Shown here piece after piece: positions 15,716-23,907 of a DNA stretch of 23,907 nt. The position numbers and the translations under genes were made by a program. The stretch lies in the NCBI GenBank assembly GCA_964592475.1, contig CAZQEZ010000067.1:1-23907 (forward strand). The letters run 5' to 3'. Position 1 is the first letter of the stretch, and each line of letters opens with the position of its first letter. The stretch is from CAZQEZ01 sp964592475. GTDB taxonomy: Bacteria; Bacteroidota; Bacteroidia; Cytophagales; Cyclobacteriaceae. Under the pieces are notes generated by a model, which did no database searches, was not told where the DNA came from, and worked only from the letters and a program-made list of their open reading frames with translations.

Positions 15716-18352
15716 ATGAGGGTATTTATTTTAGTACTATCAGCTGTGCTACTGCACACATTTGCTATGGCTGCCAGTCCAAAGCGAGCGCTTAAATTAC
15801 TGGAAAAAGCCAAGTATGATAAAGTAGAAAATCAGCTAAAAAAGCTATTAGATAAAGATAGTATTAGTCCGGGAGCGCACTATGTTTACTCATTGATGTA
15901 TTTGGATACTGGTTACCATCAATATCAGGTAGATTCAGCGTGGTGGCACATTAAACTTGCCAGAACTCAATACGAGATAGTTGATGAAAAAGCACTAAAA
16001 AAGCTTTCCAAAGCCAATATAAACGATAGCACCATACTAAGACAAAAGCTCAGAATAGATACTGCTGCATTTGCCGAAGCAAAGCAAGAACATACAATAG
16101 CTGAATATGACAAATTTATTGACAACCACCCAACTGCTCCTCAGCTATCACAAGCCATAGAACTGCGAAATGAAATAGCCTGGCAGGAAGCTCGCCGATT
16201 AAATACCTACGAGGCATATCAATATTTCATGAAAACTTATCCGGATTCACGGCAGATAAAAGAAGCTGTTGAATTTTACGATATTCTACTCTTTCAAGAA
16301 AAAACCAAAGATGGTAAGTTGTCTAGTTACCAACGGTTTCTACAGCAGTATCCTGAAACACCTTACCGCCACGAAGCGGAAAATAAAATATTAAAATTAA
16401 GCACTATATCCAATGATGTTTCTACCTATGTCGAATTCATAAAAAATTATCCGCGTAGCAGGTACGCCCCTTTAGCTCGAAGTTTTCTTTATCATTTACA
16501 TAAGCAAAACAACTCGCCCAACTCTTTTTTCTCAAGCTACCGTATTGCCAAATCTGATTCTCTGCAGCAAGCAATTGCTCTTGACGACGGCTATTGGATA
16601 ACTACAATAGATGAAAATAGTAGCCAGTATGGATTCAGAAACAAAAATTTTAATCTTGTATTAGACTTTGAATATGAAGCCGTACCAAAAGAATATTATT
16701 GCGGCAATATATTCTCCGACGTTTTAGAAGTAAAAAAGGGTGGGCAATGGTCACTTATGGGACGTAATGGATCTATTATATGGTCGAAGCCTTATCAAAG
16801 TTTTACTGATATGGGATATGGACTTTTAAAAATACTTAATCAAGACAACTATATTATAATACATAAATCGGGATATCAGCTTACTGATTTAAAAGTACAA
16901 GATGCAACTGTAATAGCAGAAAAATTTATAAAAATAGTAGATGGCAACAAAGTTGGACTGGTCTCATTTTTCGGGTTGCCGCTAATTTCCTCCAAATATG
17001 ATGATATAAATTATGAGGATGGACTTTTTGTATTTAAAAATAACGACATGCTGGCTCTGGCTACCGCTGAAATGATTACAAAAGGGGCTAGTGGACAAGA
17101 ATTCGTACCGAGATTTTTATATGATGAAGTAGAGTTAATGAATAACGGAATGGTTAGATGCTATCGATTAGATGCCGAAACCCTATTGGATCAAGCATTA
17201 CATACCGTTATTCCTTTTGAAAAACACCAAATACATAGAATTAATAATGGCTGGTTAGTTAAAAAAGATGGTAAAAATAAACTTCTTAACGAAAGAATGC
17301 TGCCTATTTCTGAAAGTGGTTTTGACCAGGTACAACATAATGATTACTGGTTAGCCATCAAAAAAGATAACCGTTGGGCTTTTTTCTCTCCTCAATCAGA
17401 AGTGATGGCTGGATTTATTTATGATTCGGCAAAAATAATGAGCAACAATTTTGCATACTTGAGCAACTCGGATAGCACTTTTATATTTACCACTAACAGG
17501 AAATCAATTCCACTGAAGGCCTCTGATGAAATACAATTGTTAAAAGATAATAATATGATCTCTAGCGATAGGGTCCAAAATGAATACATTGCAATAATAG
17601 ATAACAAAAATTATATTACTGTCTTTTCTGCTTCCGGTAAGCAACTAATGAGTGGCAAATACAATAAAGTGACTGCATTGGGTAATGATTATCTTCTGGT
17701 GGAATACCGCAACAAAAGTCTTTATGATACCGAAGGCAATCAATTGCTAAAATCAATTTTCGATGGTATAGGGCATTATAATAATGGCTATGTTTCTATA
17801 TTGCGCAATAAAAAATTCGGCTTGTATAACAAAACAAAAGCTGTGCATATAAAACCACAGTTCGATGCATTACTTAAACCTTATGGCGATAGTTTAATTT
17901 TGGCTTCAAAAAATAACGATTGGGGACTTATTGACCTAAAAGGAGAAAAAGTGCTCGATTATAAATATGAAAAAATAGTTCATTGGAATGATACGAGTAC
18001 GCTGGTTATGAATGATGAAAATCAATGGCAAATTATTTCAATTGCAGACCAAAAAGTGCTTGTAGACAAAATAGATGACTTTCGCTTTATAGATAATAAA
18101 GACGAGGAAAAAATAATACTTTGTAATAGTGATGCGCAATATGGAATATATAGTAGCACGAAAGGAGAAGTTATACCGCCTACATTTAATGAGATAGTTA
18201 ACCTGGGCTCAAATGAATACCCATTATATTTTGCTGAAAAAAATATACGTGAAGCCGATTTTTACGTGATCATTTATTATAACAGTGATGGCAAAATACT
18301 ACAGCGACAAGCATTTACGGAAGAACAATACGAGAAAATCTATTGTGAATAA
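15716..18352 (+). CDS. Secreted TPR-like and WG-repeat protein
   Basis: An 878-residue exported protein. A signal peptide (RVFILVLSAVLLHTFAMA) is followed by about 230 residues of helical, TPR-like repeats of roughly 35-40 residues, with recurring yxxFlxxYPxsxyxxeA patterns (FMKTYPDSRQ, FLQQYPETPYRHEA, FIKNYPRSRYAPLA). The rest carries WG-type beta repeats, for example KKGGQWSLMGRNGSIIW, AIKKDNRWAFFSPQSEVM, ILRNKKFGLYNKTK and ASKNNDWGLIDLKGEKVL. WG repeats are common in secreted Bacteroidota proteins and may mediate binding; their biochemical role is poorly known. No enzyme domain is visible. The start is ATG 15716 rather than TTG 15692, because of the signal peptide and the promoter element. 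Confidence 0.8.
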   Translation: MRVFILVLSAVLLHTFAMAASPKRALKLLEKAKYDKVENQLKKLLDKDSISPGAHYVYSLMYLDTGYHQYQVDSAWWHIKLARTQYEIVDEKALKKLSKANINDSTILRQKLRIDTAAFAEAKQEHTIAEYDKFIDNHPTAPQLSQAIELRNEIAWQEARRLNTYEAYQYFMKTYPDSRQIKEAVEFYDILLFQEKTKDGKLSSYQRFLQQYPETPYRHEAENKILKLSTISNDVSTYVEFIKNYPRSRYAPLARSFLYHLHKQNNSPNSFFSSYRIAKSDSLQQAIALDDGYWITTIDENSSQYGFRNKNFNLVLDFEYEAVPKEYYCGNIFSDVLEVKKGGQWSLMGRNGSIIWSKPYQSFTDMGYGLLKILNQDNYIIIHKSGYQLTDLKVQDATVIAEKFIKIVDGNKVGLVSFFGLPLISSKYDDINYEDGLFVFKNNDMLALATAEMITKGASGQEFVPRFLYDEVELMNNGMVRCYRLDAETLLDQALHTVIPFEKHQIHRINNGWLVKKDGKNKLLNERMLPISESGFDQVQHNDYWLAIKKDNRWAFFSPQSEVMAGFIYDSAKIMSNNFAYLSNSDSTFIFTTNRKSIPLKASDEIQLLKDNNMISSDRVQNEYIAIIDNKNYITVFSASGKQLMSGKYNKVTALGNDYLLVEYRNKSLYDTEGNQLLKSIFDGIGHYNNGYVSILRNKKFGLYNKTKAVHIKPQFDALLKPYGDSLILASKNNDWGLIDLKGEKVLDYKYEKIVHWNDTSTLVMNDENQWQIISIADQKVLVDKIDDFRFIDNKDEEKIILCNSDAQYGIYSSTKGEVIPPTFNEIVNLGSNEYPLYFAEKNIREADFYVIIYYNSDGKILQRQAFTEEQYEKIYCE

Positions 18353-18746
18353 TCTTACATCTTTTATTAGGTTATTTGAAAACTTATAGCCTTTGTAAAG
18401 TCAATCTTATATAACTAATAAAATTAAAAGACTTCTTCATGAAGAAAAACATGCATGAAACAACTTTTTAACTCTTATTGAAATAAATAAAACTATCTTT
18501 AATGCTTTACCGCCAACGGCCTCCGAATCGTAACCTTCAAGTTGTGTATCTGATGGTACTCCCACTGACCCTGCTGAAAGGTGCTGAGGGTAACAATTGA
18601 AAACAACTCTTTGAATCCTTCATCAAAAAAATCCTGCATTTCGCCATCACAAGATGATTTGAAATTAGCATTTGAACGAAAGGTGCTATTTTCAGTTATA
18701 CCAATTGAAAAGAAGAAAATAGTATCCAATCATTTTTTAAATCCAT
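18353..18746. other. Long gene-poor region before ftsH
   Basis: About 394 bp without a confident gene. It holds a perfect 14-bp palindrome (TTCTTCATGAAGAA, 18433-18446) and a minus-strand open stretch listed separately. No strong terminator for the WG-repeat gene is visible. TAGCATTTG near 18667 resembles a -7 element but has one base too many in the spacer. Confidence 0.5.
18499..18729 (-). pseudogene. Possible remnant of an exported-domain gene
   Basis: A 76-codon open stretch on the minus strand, flanked by stops, with no ATG near its upstream end (TTG only, preceded directly by TGA). The translation looks protein-like rather than random: IFFFSIGITENSTF, then DEGFKELFSIV, GQWEYHQIHNLKVTIRRPL. 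The strand-helix-strand order with a final NLKVTIRRPL vaguely recalls TonB-type C-terminal domains, but this is a weak impression. It may be the surviving 3' end of a decayed gene. Composition is slightly less AT-rich than the surroundings. It could also be chance. Confidence 0.25.
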
Positions 18747-20738
18747 ATGAAAGAAAAAGAGAAAAGAGACCTTTTGCAAAGATTGCGTGAGAGAAGCCAA
18801 AATAAAAACACTAACAAAAACCCAATGGACATGAGTCGAATTTTCATGTTCTTTCTTTTGATCATGTTCGGGTTTTTCTTGTTTTCCGGCGGTGGCGGGC
18901 CTACTGAAACTACTTGGCGCCAATTTAAAAACAATATGCTGGAAGACAATGAAGTGGATAAGGTAGTAGTGGTAAATAAAGAAAAAGCAGAAGTCTACAT
19001 AAAAAACAGAGCACTTAGCACTTCCGAGTATAGCGAATTAGAATCAGAAGGACTGTTTGGTTCAGATAGCCTACCTCCTGGTCCACATTACTATTTCAAC
19101 ATAGGGTCGGTGGAAACTTTTGAAAACAAAATGGATGAAGCAACCGCCAATTTTTCTGAAGAGGAAATGGTGCCTATTTCTTACGAAGAAAGATTTAATA
19201 TCGGGGAAGATTTACTCACCTGGCTTATACCTATAGGTTTGTTAATATTATTTTGGGTATTTATCTCTCGCGGCATGAGCCAGCGTGGAGGCGGAGGAAT
19301 TTTTAGCATGGGTAAATCTAAAGCAAAGGTATATGAAAAAGCAAGCCGGCCAAAAGTAAGATTTGATGATGTTGCAGGGCTGGAAGAAGCCAAAGAAGAA
19401 ATTAAAGAAGTAGTTTCTTATCTGAAAGACAAAAAAGTATATTCTGATTTAGGAGCCAAAATCCCTAAGGGTATATTATTGGTAGGCCCTCCCGGTACTG
19501 GTAAAACGCTGATGGGAAAAGCAATCGCTGGTGAAGCTGATGTGCCGTTTCTCAGTATATCTGGTTCTGATTTTGTAGAAATGTTTGTGGGTGTGGGAGC
19601 ATCAAGAGTTAGAAGTTTATTCGATCAGGCCAAAAAGCTTTCTCCCTGTATTATATTTATCGATGAGATTGACGCGATAGGCCGGGCACGACGTAAAGCG
19701 AAATCGATGCAAAGTAACGATGAGCAGGAAAACACCCTTAATCAAATGCTACAGGAGCTAGACGGTTTCGACACCAATTCGGGCGTTATTGTATTGGCAG
19801 CAACCAACAGATCTGATATTTTAGACAAAGCATTGATGAGGCCAGGCCGATTTGACAGGCAAATTTATTTCGATGTGCCTAATCACAAAGAAAGAATTGC
19901 AATACTCAAAATACATACCCAAAATATCAAGCTAAAAGGTGATTTAGATATTGATTTATTAGCATCACAAACTCCGGGATTTTCCGGAGCTGATCTGGCT
20001 AATCTATGTAATGAAGCAGCATTGATAGCCGCGCGTAAACAGAAAAAAGCCGTGGAGCAAGATGATTTTGTAGAGGCTATGGATAGAACTATTGCTGGCT
20101 TAGAGCGGCGATCTAAAATAATACCTGAACACGAAAAACGAGTAATAGCCTATCATGAAGCCGGTCACGCTGTAGTTAGTCGCCTATTGCAAAAGGTAGA
20201 AAATCTGGTAAAAGTAAGTATTATTCCACGAGGTCAATCTTTGGGTGCCAACTGGTATCGTGAAGAGGAACACCAATTGCATACTAAGCAGCAAATTTAT
20301 GATAAAATGTGCATGGCACTTGCCGGTAGAGCTGCAGAACAAATAATTTTCAACGAAATAACTTCGGGAGCTCTAAATGATCTTGAAAAAATAACAAAAA
20401 TGGCCTACTCTTCCATATCAATGTATGGCTTCAATGACAAAATTGGCAACATAAGTTTTCACGATAGCTCCGGCCAGTGGTCAGAATCATTTCAAAAGCC
20501 CTATAGTGAACACTTAGGCAAAATGATTGATGAAGAAGTGCAAAAGCTTATCGATCAACAATATAAAAGGTCAATATCTTTGCTAGAGCAGCATAAAAAG
20601 CAATTAGAAGACATAGCAGAAACATTGCTTGAAAAAGAAGTTTTACTGGGAGCAGAATTAGACCAATTTTTTCCTAATAATAATGGCCAACCAAAAGACA
20701 AGAAAGAAGGACAAAAAGAAAATATTTCTTCCAAATAA
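18747..20738 (+). CDS. ftsH: ATP-dependent zinc metalloprotease FtsH
   Basis: A 663-residue membrane-anchored AAA+ protease that degrades unneeded or damaged membrane and soluble proteins. TM1 is about 28-46 and TM2 about 153-171, with the periplasmic domain between them. Walker A GPPGTGKT is at 247-254, Walker B FIDEID at about 304-309 with Asp306 and Glu307, and the second region of homology contains ALMRPGRFDRQ. The protease zinc motif is HEAGH at 470-474, with the third ligand Asp in ALNDLEKIT. All catalytic parts are intact and the length is usual. The C-terminus is a short Lys/Gln-rich tail. It is transcribed alone and ends at a strong terminator. Confidence 0.97.
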   Translation: MKEKEKRDLLQRLRERSQNKNTNKNPMDMSRIFMFFLLIMFGFFLFSGGGGPTETTWRQFKNNMLEDNEVDKVVVVNKEKAEVYIKNRALSTSEYSELESEGLFGSDSLPPGPHYYFNIGSVETFENKMDEATANFSEEEMVPISYEERFNIGEDLLTWLIPIGLLILFWVFISRGMSQRGGGGIFSMGKSKAKVYEKASRPKVRFDDVAGLEEAKEEIKEVVSYLKDKKVYSDLGAKIPKGILLVGPPGTGKTLMGKAIAGEADVPFLSISGSDFVEMFVGVGASRVRSLFDQAKKLSPCIIFIDEIDAIGRARRKAKSMQSNDEQENTLNQMLQELDGFDTNSGVIVLAATNRSDILDKALMRPGRFDRQIYFDVPNHKERIAILKIHTQNIKLKGDLDIDLLASQTPGFSGADLANLCNEAALIAARKQKKAVEQDDFVEAMDRTIAGLERRSKIIPEHEKRVIAYHEAGHAVVSRLLQKVENLVKVSIIPRGQSLGANWYREEEHQLHTKQQIYDKMCMALAGRAAEQIIFNEITSGALNDLEKITKMAYSSISMYGFNDKIGNISFHDSSGQWSESFQKPYSEHLGKMIDEEVQKLIDQQYKRSISLLEQHKKQLEDIAETLLEKEVLLGAELDQFFPNNNGQPKDKKEGQKENISSK

Positions 20739-20767
20739 TTTGAGTAAAATAGTTTAAAATTCATAAC

Positions 20768-20800
20768 AAAAATAGCGTGGCTCAATCCACGCTATTTTTT
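20768..20800. terminator. Bidirectional intrinsic terminator between ftsH and dnaX
   Basis: A 13-bp perfect stem (AAAAATAGCGTGG with CCACGCTATTTTT) around the loop CTCAAT, with a T run on each strand. It serves the convergent ftsH and dnaX genes. Confidence 0.9.
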
Positions 20801-20825
20801 ATCAAGTAATTTAGAAGATGTAACC

Positions 20826-22528
20826 TTAAAAATCTATATCCAGCCCCAATCTGCGTTGCAAGTCTAATACATTAGGATTATTTTCTGCCAAATAATTAAG
20901 TTTATCTTGCGAGGTATAGAGTTTTTTATCATGATCCTCTTTTACCATTTTCGTTTGTAGTTTTATTGCAGGATTATCACAATTTTCTCTTAAATAACCA
21001 AGCAACTCAATCTTAAATCTTTCCAAAATATCTTCCTGTAACACACTGTTGATCTGTAATTCTATAATATTTTCCTTCGGTAAAGAATAGGGTTGATTTA
21101 AAATGGCTACTTCCGTGCTTTTACCTGCATCTTTCAATTGTGATTTGAATGCTTCCCAATATTGATCCAATTTTTCTTTGTCCAAAACCGGCTTTTCATA
21201 TAATATACCTTCGTCTTTGACTGTTTCTTGATCACTTTCAGAAATATTAGCTTCCGTTTCGCTTACAGGTTTATTTTTAAGTTTTTCCTTAAGTTGATTC
21301 AGGTTAGGAAGTTGAGTTGTTTTTTTTATACTACCTACTTTGGGAACAAAATTAGACTTGGTTGCTTGATTATTGGTTAGCTCTTCCGGTTTTTCTTCAT
21401 CAGCGTTATTTACACTACTTTTTTTTTTATTGTGTCTCCATTGGCAGCTACAGAAGCCATTTGCAAAGCAGCATTTATATGCGCCAACTTCATTAAAGTA
21501 AGCTCTACATGTAAGCGTTGATTTTTGCTCATCTTATAATTAAGGTCGGCCTGGCCAGTTATGTTAAGTGCCGAAAGCAAAAAGGATAAAGGTGCTTCGT
21601 CTGCTTGAGAAACATATTTTTTCTGAATCGACTCTGCTACTTCTAATAAAGTTACCGTTTTGGCATCTTTACATACCAACAAATTTCTAAAATGCTCTGC
21701 TATGCCAACCAAAAAGTTATGCCCGTCAAATCCTTTTTTAAGAATTTCGTCAAATAACATTAAAGCGTCACCTATTTTTTCTTGTAGCAAATACTCGGTT
21801 AACTGAAAATAATAATCATAATCTAGAATATGAAGATTGTCTATCGTGCTTTTGTAAGTTACTTTTTTGCCCGAAGAAAAAGTAACAATCATATCTAACA
21901 ATGAAAGTGCATCGCGCAATGCACCATCAGCTTTTTGGGCAATCAAATGCAAAGCATCATCTTCTGCATCAATTGTCTCGCTTTGTGCAATTTTTTTGAG
22001 ATGCTGAGCAATATCACTCACCTGTATCCGATTAAAATCGAATATTTGACATCTCGATAAAATAGTAGGGATTACCTTATGCTTTTCGGTAGTAGCTAAT
22101 ATAAAAATGGCATAGGAAGGAGGCTCTTCCAAAGTTTTAAGGAATGCATTAAAAGCTGCATTGCTAAGCATGTGTACCTCATCAATAATGTACACTTTGT
22201 ACTTGCCATATTGAGGTGGATATCGTACCTGATCAATAAGATTACGAATATCATCAACAGAATTGTTGGAGGCAGCATCGAGCTCGTAAATATTAAGCGC
22301 GTTGGGTGAATGTACCACGTCTCCATCTTCAAAATTATTGATCATTTTAGCCAGAATACGCGCACAGGTAGTTTTACCTACCCCCCGCGGACCACAAAAC
22401 AACATAGCCTGGGCTAGTTGGTTATTGTCGATCGCATTTTGTAAAGTGGTGGTAATGTGCTCCTGCCCTACTACTTCTTCAAATCCCTTCGGACGGTATT
22501 TTCTTGCCGATACTACAAACTTTTCCAT
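20826..22528 (-). CDS. dnaX: DNA polymerase III subunit tau, made by -1 frameshift
   Basis: DnaX is the ATPase of the clamp loader; the tau form also links the loader to the polymerase. The reading frame is broken. Residues 1-370 are in the first frame, start MEKFVVSARKYRP, with Walker A GPRGVGKTT (46-54), Walker B IIDEVHML and the sensor motif LSRCQ. At an A10 run the 0 frame ends after Val-Val-stop. The -1 frame instead stays open for 197 codons through a charged linker (from SSVNNADEEKPEE) into the tau C-terminal domain (from about 449, KLDQYWEAFKSQL and FKIELLGYLREN). The span of 1703 nt plus one re-read base gives exactly 567 residues. The four cysteines of the usual DnaX zinc module are absent. 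TTG 22546 is rejected in favour of ATG 22528. Confidence 0.8.
21410..22528 (-). CDS. dnaX: DNA polymerase III subunit gamma-like product (unshifted frame)
   Basis: Without frameshifting the frame yields 372 residues ending KKKVV-stop, just after the A10 run. It contains the complete AAA+ clamp-loader part (domains I-III) and lacks the linker and tau C-terminal domain. This matches the layout of E. coli dnaX, where gamma ends right after the slippery site. The unshifted product would assemble a clamp loader without polymerase contact. If the A10 length were a sequencing error, only the tau form would exist. Confidence 0.65.
   Translation of the reverse strand: MEKFVVSARKYRPKGFEEVVGQEHITTTLQNAIDNNQLAQAMLFCGPRGVGKTTCARILAKMINNFEDGDVVHSPNALNIYELDAASNNSVDDIRNLIDQVRYPPQYGKYKVYIIDEVHMLSNAAFNAFLKTLEEPPSYAIFILATTEKHKVIPTILSRCQIFDFNRIQVSDIAQHLKKIAQSETIDAEDDALHLIAQKADGALRDALSLLDMIVTFSSGKKVTYKSTIDNLHILDYDYYFQLTEYLLQEKIGDALMLFDEILKKGFDGHNFLVGIAEHFRNLLVCKDAKTVTLLEVAESIQKKYVSQADEAPLSFLLSALNITGQADLNYKMSKNQRLHVELTLMKLAHINAALQMASVAANGDTIKKKVV
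21419..21439 (-). other. Probable dnaX frameshift site: A10 run with upstream GGAG
   Basis: On the minus strand GGAG (21439-21436), seven bases, then ten A (21428-21419), then GTAGTGTAA. The A run lets either the ribosome slip by -1 or RNA polymerase add an A. The GGAG recalls the internal Shine-Dalgarno stimulator of E. coli dnaX. No clear downstream stem-loop was found, which favours transcriptional slippage as described for Thermus dnaX. Confidence 0.6.
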
Positions 22529-22569
22529 TACCACAATATTAGGCAATCCATACTTTTTGTGGTAGCAAA

Positions 22570-23367
22570 CTAAAAGCTAAATTTTATTCCATTCTGCAAA
22601 AAATACATATATTTAAAAATTGGCACTACGGGTTCATTTTCAAAGGCGCCACTAAAGCTTACCGCGAAGGCCAAAAAATCTGACAAACTAAATTCCAGAG
22701 AAGTATCAATACTTATCCGGTGTCGGAAGGCATCTATTCCATTATCGAAACCTGTTTGATAGTAAAAAGTAGCGCCAAAGCTTGCATTATCAGAAAAGGA
22801 ATTACGTATTGTGAAATAATTACTAGACTTTAACAAGGCTAAAGAAGTTTCAAGATCCGAATCAGGGAATTTCCAGGTTTCTCTTTCCCACATCCCGCCT
22901 ATACCTACGTGCAAATCCAAATCATCACTATCTAATATATTAAAGCGTAAACCACCTCCAGCTAATTGTCGAAATTGCAGTCCTCGACCCAAGTCAAATT
23001 GGATTTGACCAAATAATTCGTATGAGAATGGTTTCTTATACAAAAATGTAGAGCGAAAGTGCGAATAACCCGTTCTTATTACCGGATCATCAGTAGCATA
23101 AATAAAATTTAAATTAGAAAATAACAAGTAAGTATTTTGCTTAGCAATGAACCCCAAATCCGAATTTAGATTAAAACCAATCAAACGATTTTCATCATCG
23201 GCTGTAGCACTACGATTGTTAATTGAAAAATCAAGTGCCAGATCGCCAACAAATTGATTAGTGGAATCAGCCTCCTGACGCCCTTTTTCAACGTTCAAAA
23301 TTTGTGAATATAAACTTGCAGATTTCAACAATAACAAGAAAAACGTAAATGACCTTAACATCTTCAT
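22570..23367 (-). CDS. Outer-membrane beta-barrel-like protein (DUF481-like)
   Basis: A 265-residue exported protein. The signal peptide is about residues 1-22 (LRSFTFFLLLLKSASLYS). The mature part shows alternating strands ending in aromatic residues (YLLFSNLNFIYA, YELFGQIQFDLGRGL, SFGATFYYQTGFDNG) and a C-terminal GIKFSF, as expected for an outer-membrane barrel with a terminal Phe. It resembles DUF481-type proteins of unknown function. The gene ends 41 bp before dnaX starts, so it may read into dnaX; a TTAGTTTG element at about 22566-22573 on the minus strand could give dnaX its own promoter. It is divergent from the DinB-like gene across 51 bp. Confidence 0.7.
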   Translation of the reverse strand: MKMLRSFTFFLLLLKSASLYSQILNVEKGRQEADSTNQFVGDLALDFSINNRSATADDENRLIGFNLNSDLGFIAKQNTYLLFSNLNFIYATDDPVIRTGYSHFRSTFLYKKPFSYELFGQIQFDLGRGLQFRQLAGGGLRFNILDSDDLDLHVGIGGMWERETWKFPDSDLETSLALLKSSNYFTIRNSFSDNASFGATFYYQTGFDNGIDAFRHRISIDTSLEFSLSDFLAFAVSFSGAFENEPVVPIFKYMYFLQNGIKFSF

Positions 23368-23418
23368 GATTTAACATTAAAAGTTTTAACCAGTTATAAT
23401 ACATAAATACAAAAAAAT

Positions 23419-23895
23419 ATGCAAAGAGGTGAAATAGAAGTAAGAAAATATCTGGTAAGTTTATTAAACGCGAAAAATGCGCATGTACCATTTCTAATCG
23501 CTGCTAAAGATATTCAGTATGAACAATTGGAAAAAACAGAACACAACATACCATATTCTCTTTGGCAACAAATAGAGCATACACGACTAGCCCAAAAAGA
23601 CATTATCGATTACACGCTTAACGAAAATTATCAACCAATGGAATGGCCAGAGGATTACTGGCCCAAAGAACCCAAACCAGCAAGTGAACAAATTTATCAG
23701 CAATCTTTAATATCATTTGAAGCAGATCTAAATCGAATGATAGACTATATCAATAATCCTAAAAATGATCTCTACGAAAGTTTTCCCTATGATGATGGAC
23801 ATAATTTATTAAAAGAAGCTTTGTTGCTGGCAGATCATAATGCTTATCACACCGGGCAAATAATTGTGATTAGAAAAATATTGGGTATTTGGTGA
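23419..23895 (+). CDS. DinB-like superfamily protein
   Basis: A 158-residue four-helix-bundle protein. His54 in WQQIEHTRLAQKD together with His140 and His144 in DHNAYHTGQ form the three-His metal site of the DinB/YfiT family. Members include metal-dependent thiol S-transferases and many proteins without known role. No signal peptide is visible, so it is cytoplasmic. The ATG at 23419 gives the usual family length. The gene is complete and ends 12 bp before the window edge. No promoter element could be identified in the short divergent region. Confidence 0.8.
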   Translation: MQRGEIEVRKYLVSLLNAKNAHVPFLIAAKDIQYEQLEKTEHNIPYSLWQQIEHTRLAQKDIIDYTLNENYQPMEWPEDYWPKEPKPASEQIYQQSLISFEADLNRMIDYINNPKNDLYESFPYDDGHNLLKEALLLADHNAYHTGQIIVIRKILGIW

Positions 23896-23907
23896 TTTTT
23901 ATAAAAT

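Noticed and set aside
15529..15813. Minus-strand open frame of 94 codons across the start of the WG-repeat gene
   Set aside because: It overlaps the promoter and the signal-peptide region of a clear gene and its translation has no domain or coding character.
18433..18446. Perfect 14-bp palindrome TTCTTCATGAAGAA as an operator
   Set aside because: A single occurrence far from the ftsH start, with no adjacent promoter element. Chance is likely in AT-rich sequence.
18581..18790. Plus-strand open frame of 69 codons running into ftsH
   Set aside because: It overlaps the ftsH start in another frame and its translation is unstructured and Lys/Ser-rich, with no recognisable feature.
20826..21185. 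Separate small gene of 119 codons after dnaX
   Set aside because: Its frame is open further upstream to the A10 run and it matches the tau C-terminal domain, so it is part of dnaX.

Overview
The window looks like a piece of a Bacteroidota chromosome, most likely Cytophagales-like, and it is AT-rich. Several things point there. Shine-Dalgarno sites are scarce. At least three genes are preceded by exact TAnnTTTG (Bacteroidota -7 type) elements about 20-30 bp before the start codon. The DnaX N-terminus MEKFVVSARKYRP is of the Bacteroidota type. The gene content (WG-repeat secreted protein, zinc-finger anti-sigma factor beside a YfbK-like vWA protein, PAS and hybrid kinases) also fits. A run of exactly 100 N at 89-188 shows that this is a scaffold with an assembly gap.

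Layout. (1) 1-345: a minus-strand tRNA(CAU) cut by the window edge, the gap, and two tandem broken tRNA copies on a 102-bp period. Each broken copy carries the same perfect palindrome in place of part of the tRNA. (2) 474-2325: a HAD phosphatase and a site-2-protease-like membrane metalloprotease, overlapping by 8 bp. (3) 2409-4893: a tight three-gene operon of an Rpe-like epimerase fused to CBS domains, a type I-beta DAHP-synthase-like enzyme and a KdsC-like phosphatase. It reads like an aldolase-plus-phosphatase module for a 3-deoxy-ulosonic acid or for DAHP supply. (4) 5188-5292: a 34-residue single-span membrane protein with its own promoter-like element. (5) 5400-9112: anti-sigma factor and ECF sigma factor (start/stop overlap, minus strand), divergent from a vWA/YfbK-like surface protein. 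(6) 9205-14834: a thioredoxin-like lipoprotein, a hybrid histidine kinase (HisKA-HATPase-REC-HPt) and a multi-PAS histidine kinase, all on the minus strand. (7) 15012-18352: a small secreted protein of unknown function and a large divergent secreted WG-repeat protein. (8) 18747-20738: ftsH. (9) 20826-22528: dnaX, whose full-length tau product needs a -1 frameshift on an A10 run. (10) 22570-23895: an outer-membrane beta-barrel-like protein and a divergent DinB-like protein.

The strongest leads are the dnaX frameshift with loss of the usual zinc-binding cysteines, the Rpe-CBS/DAHPS-like/KdsC-like operon, the palindrome-bearing tRNA pseudogene array, and the small membrane protein. Most other genes are ordinary housekeeping or signalling genes. 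No CRISPR array, prophage or insertion sequence was seen.
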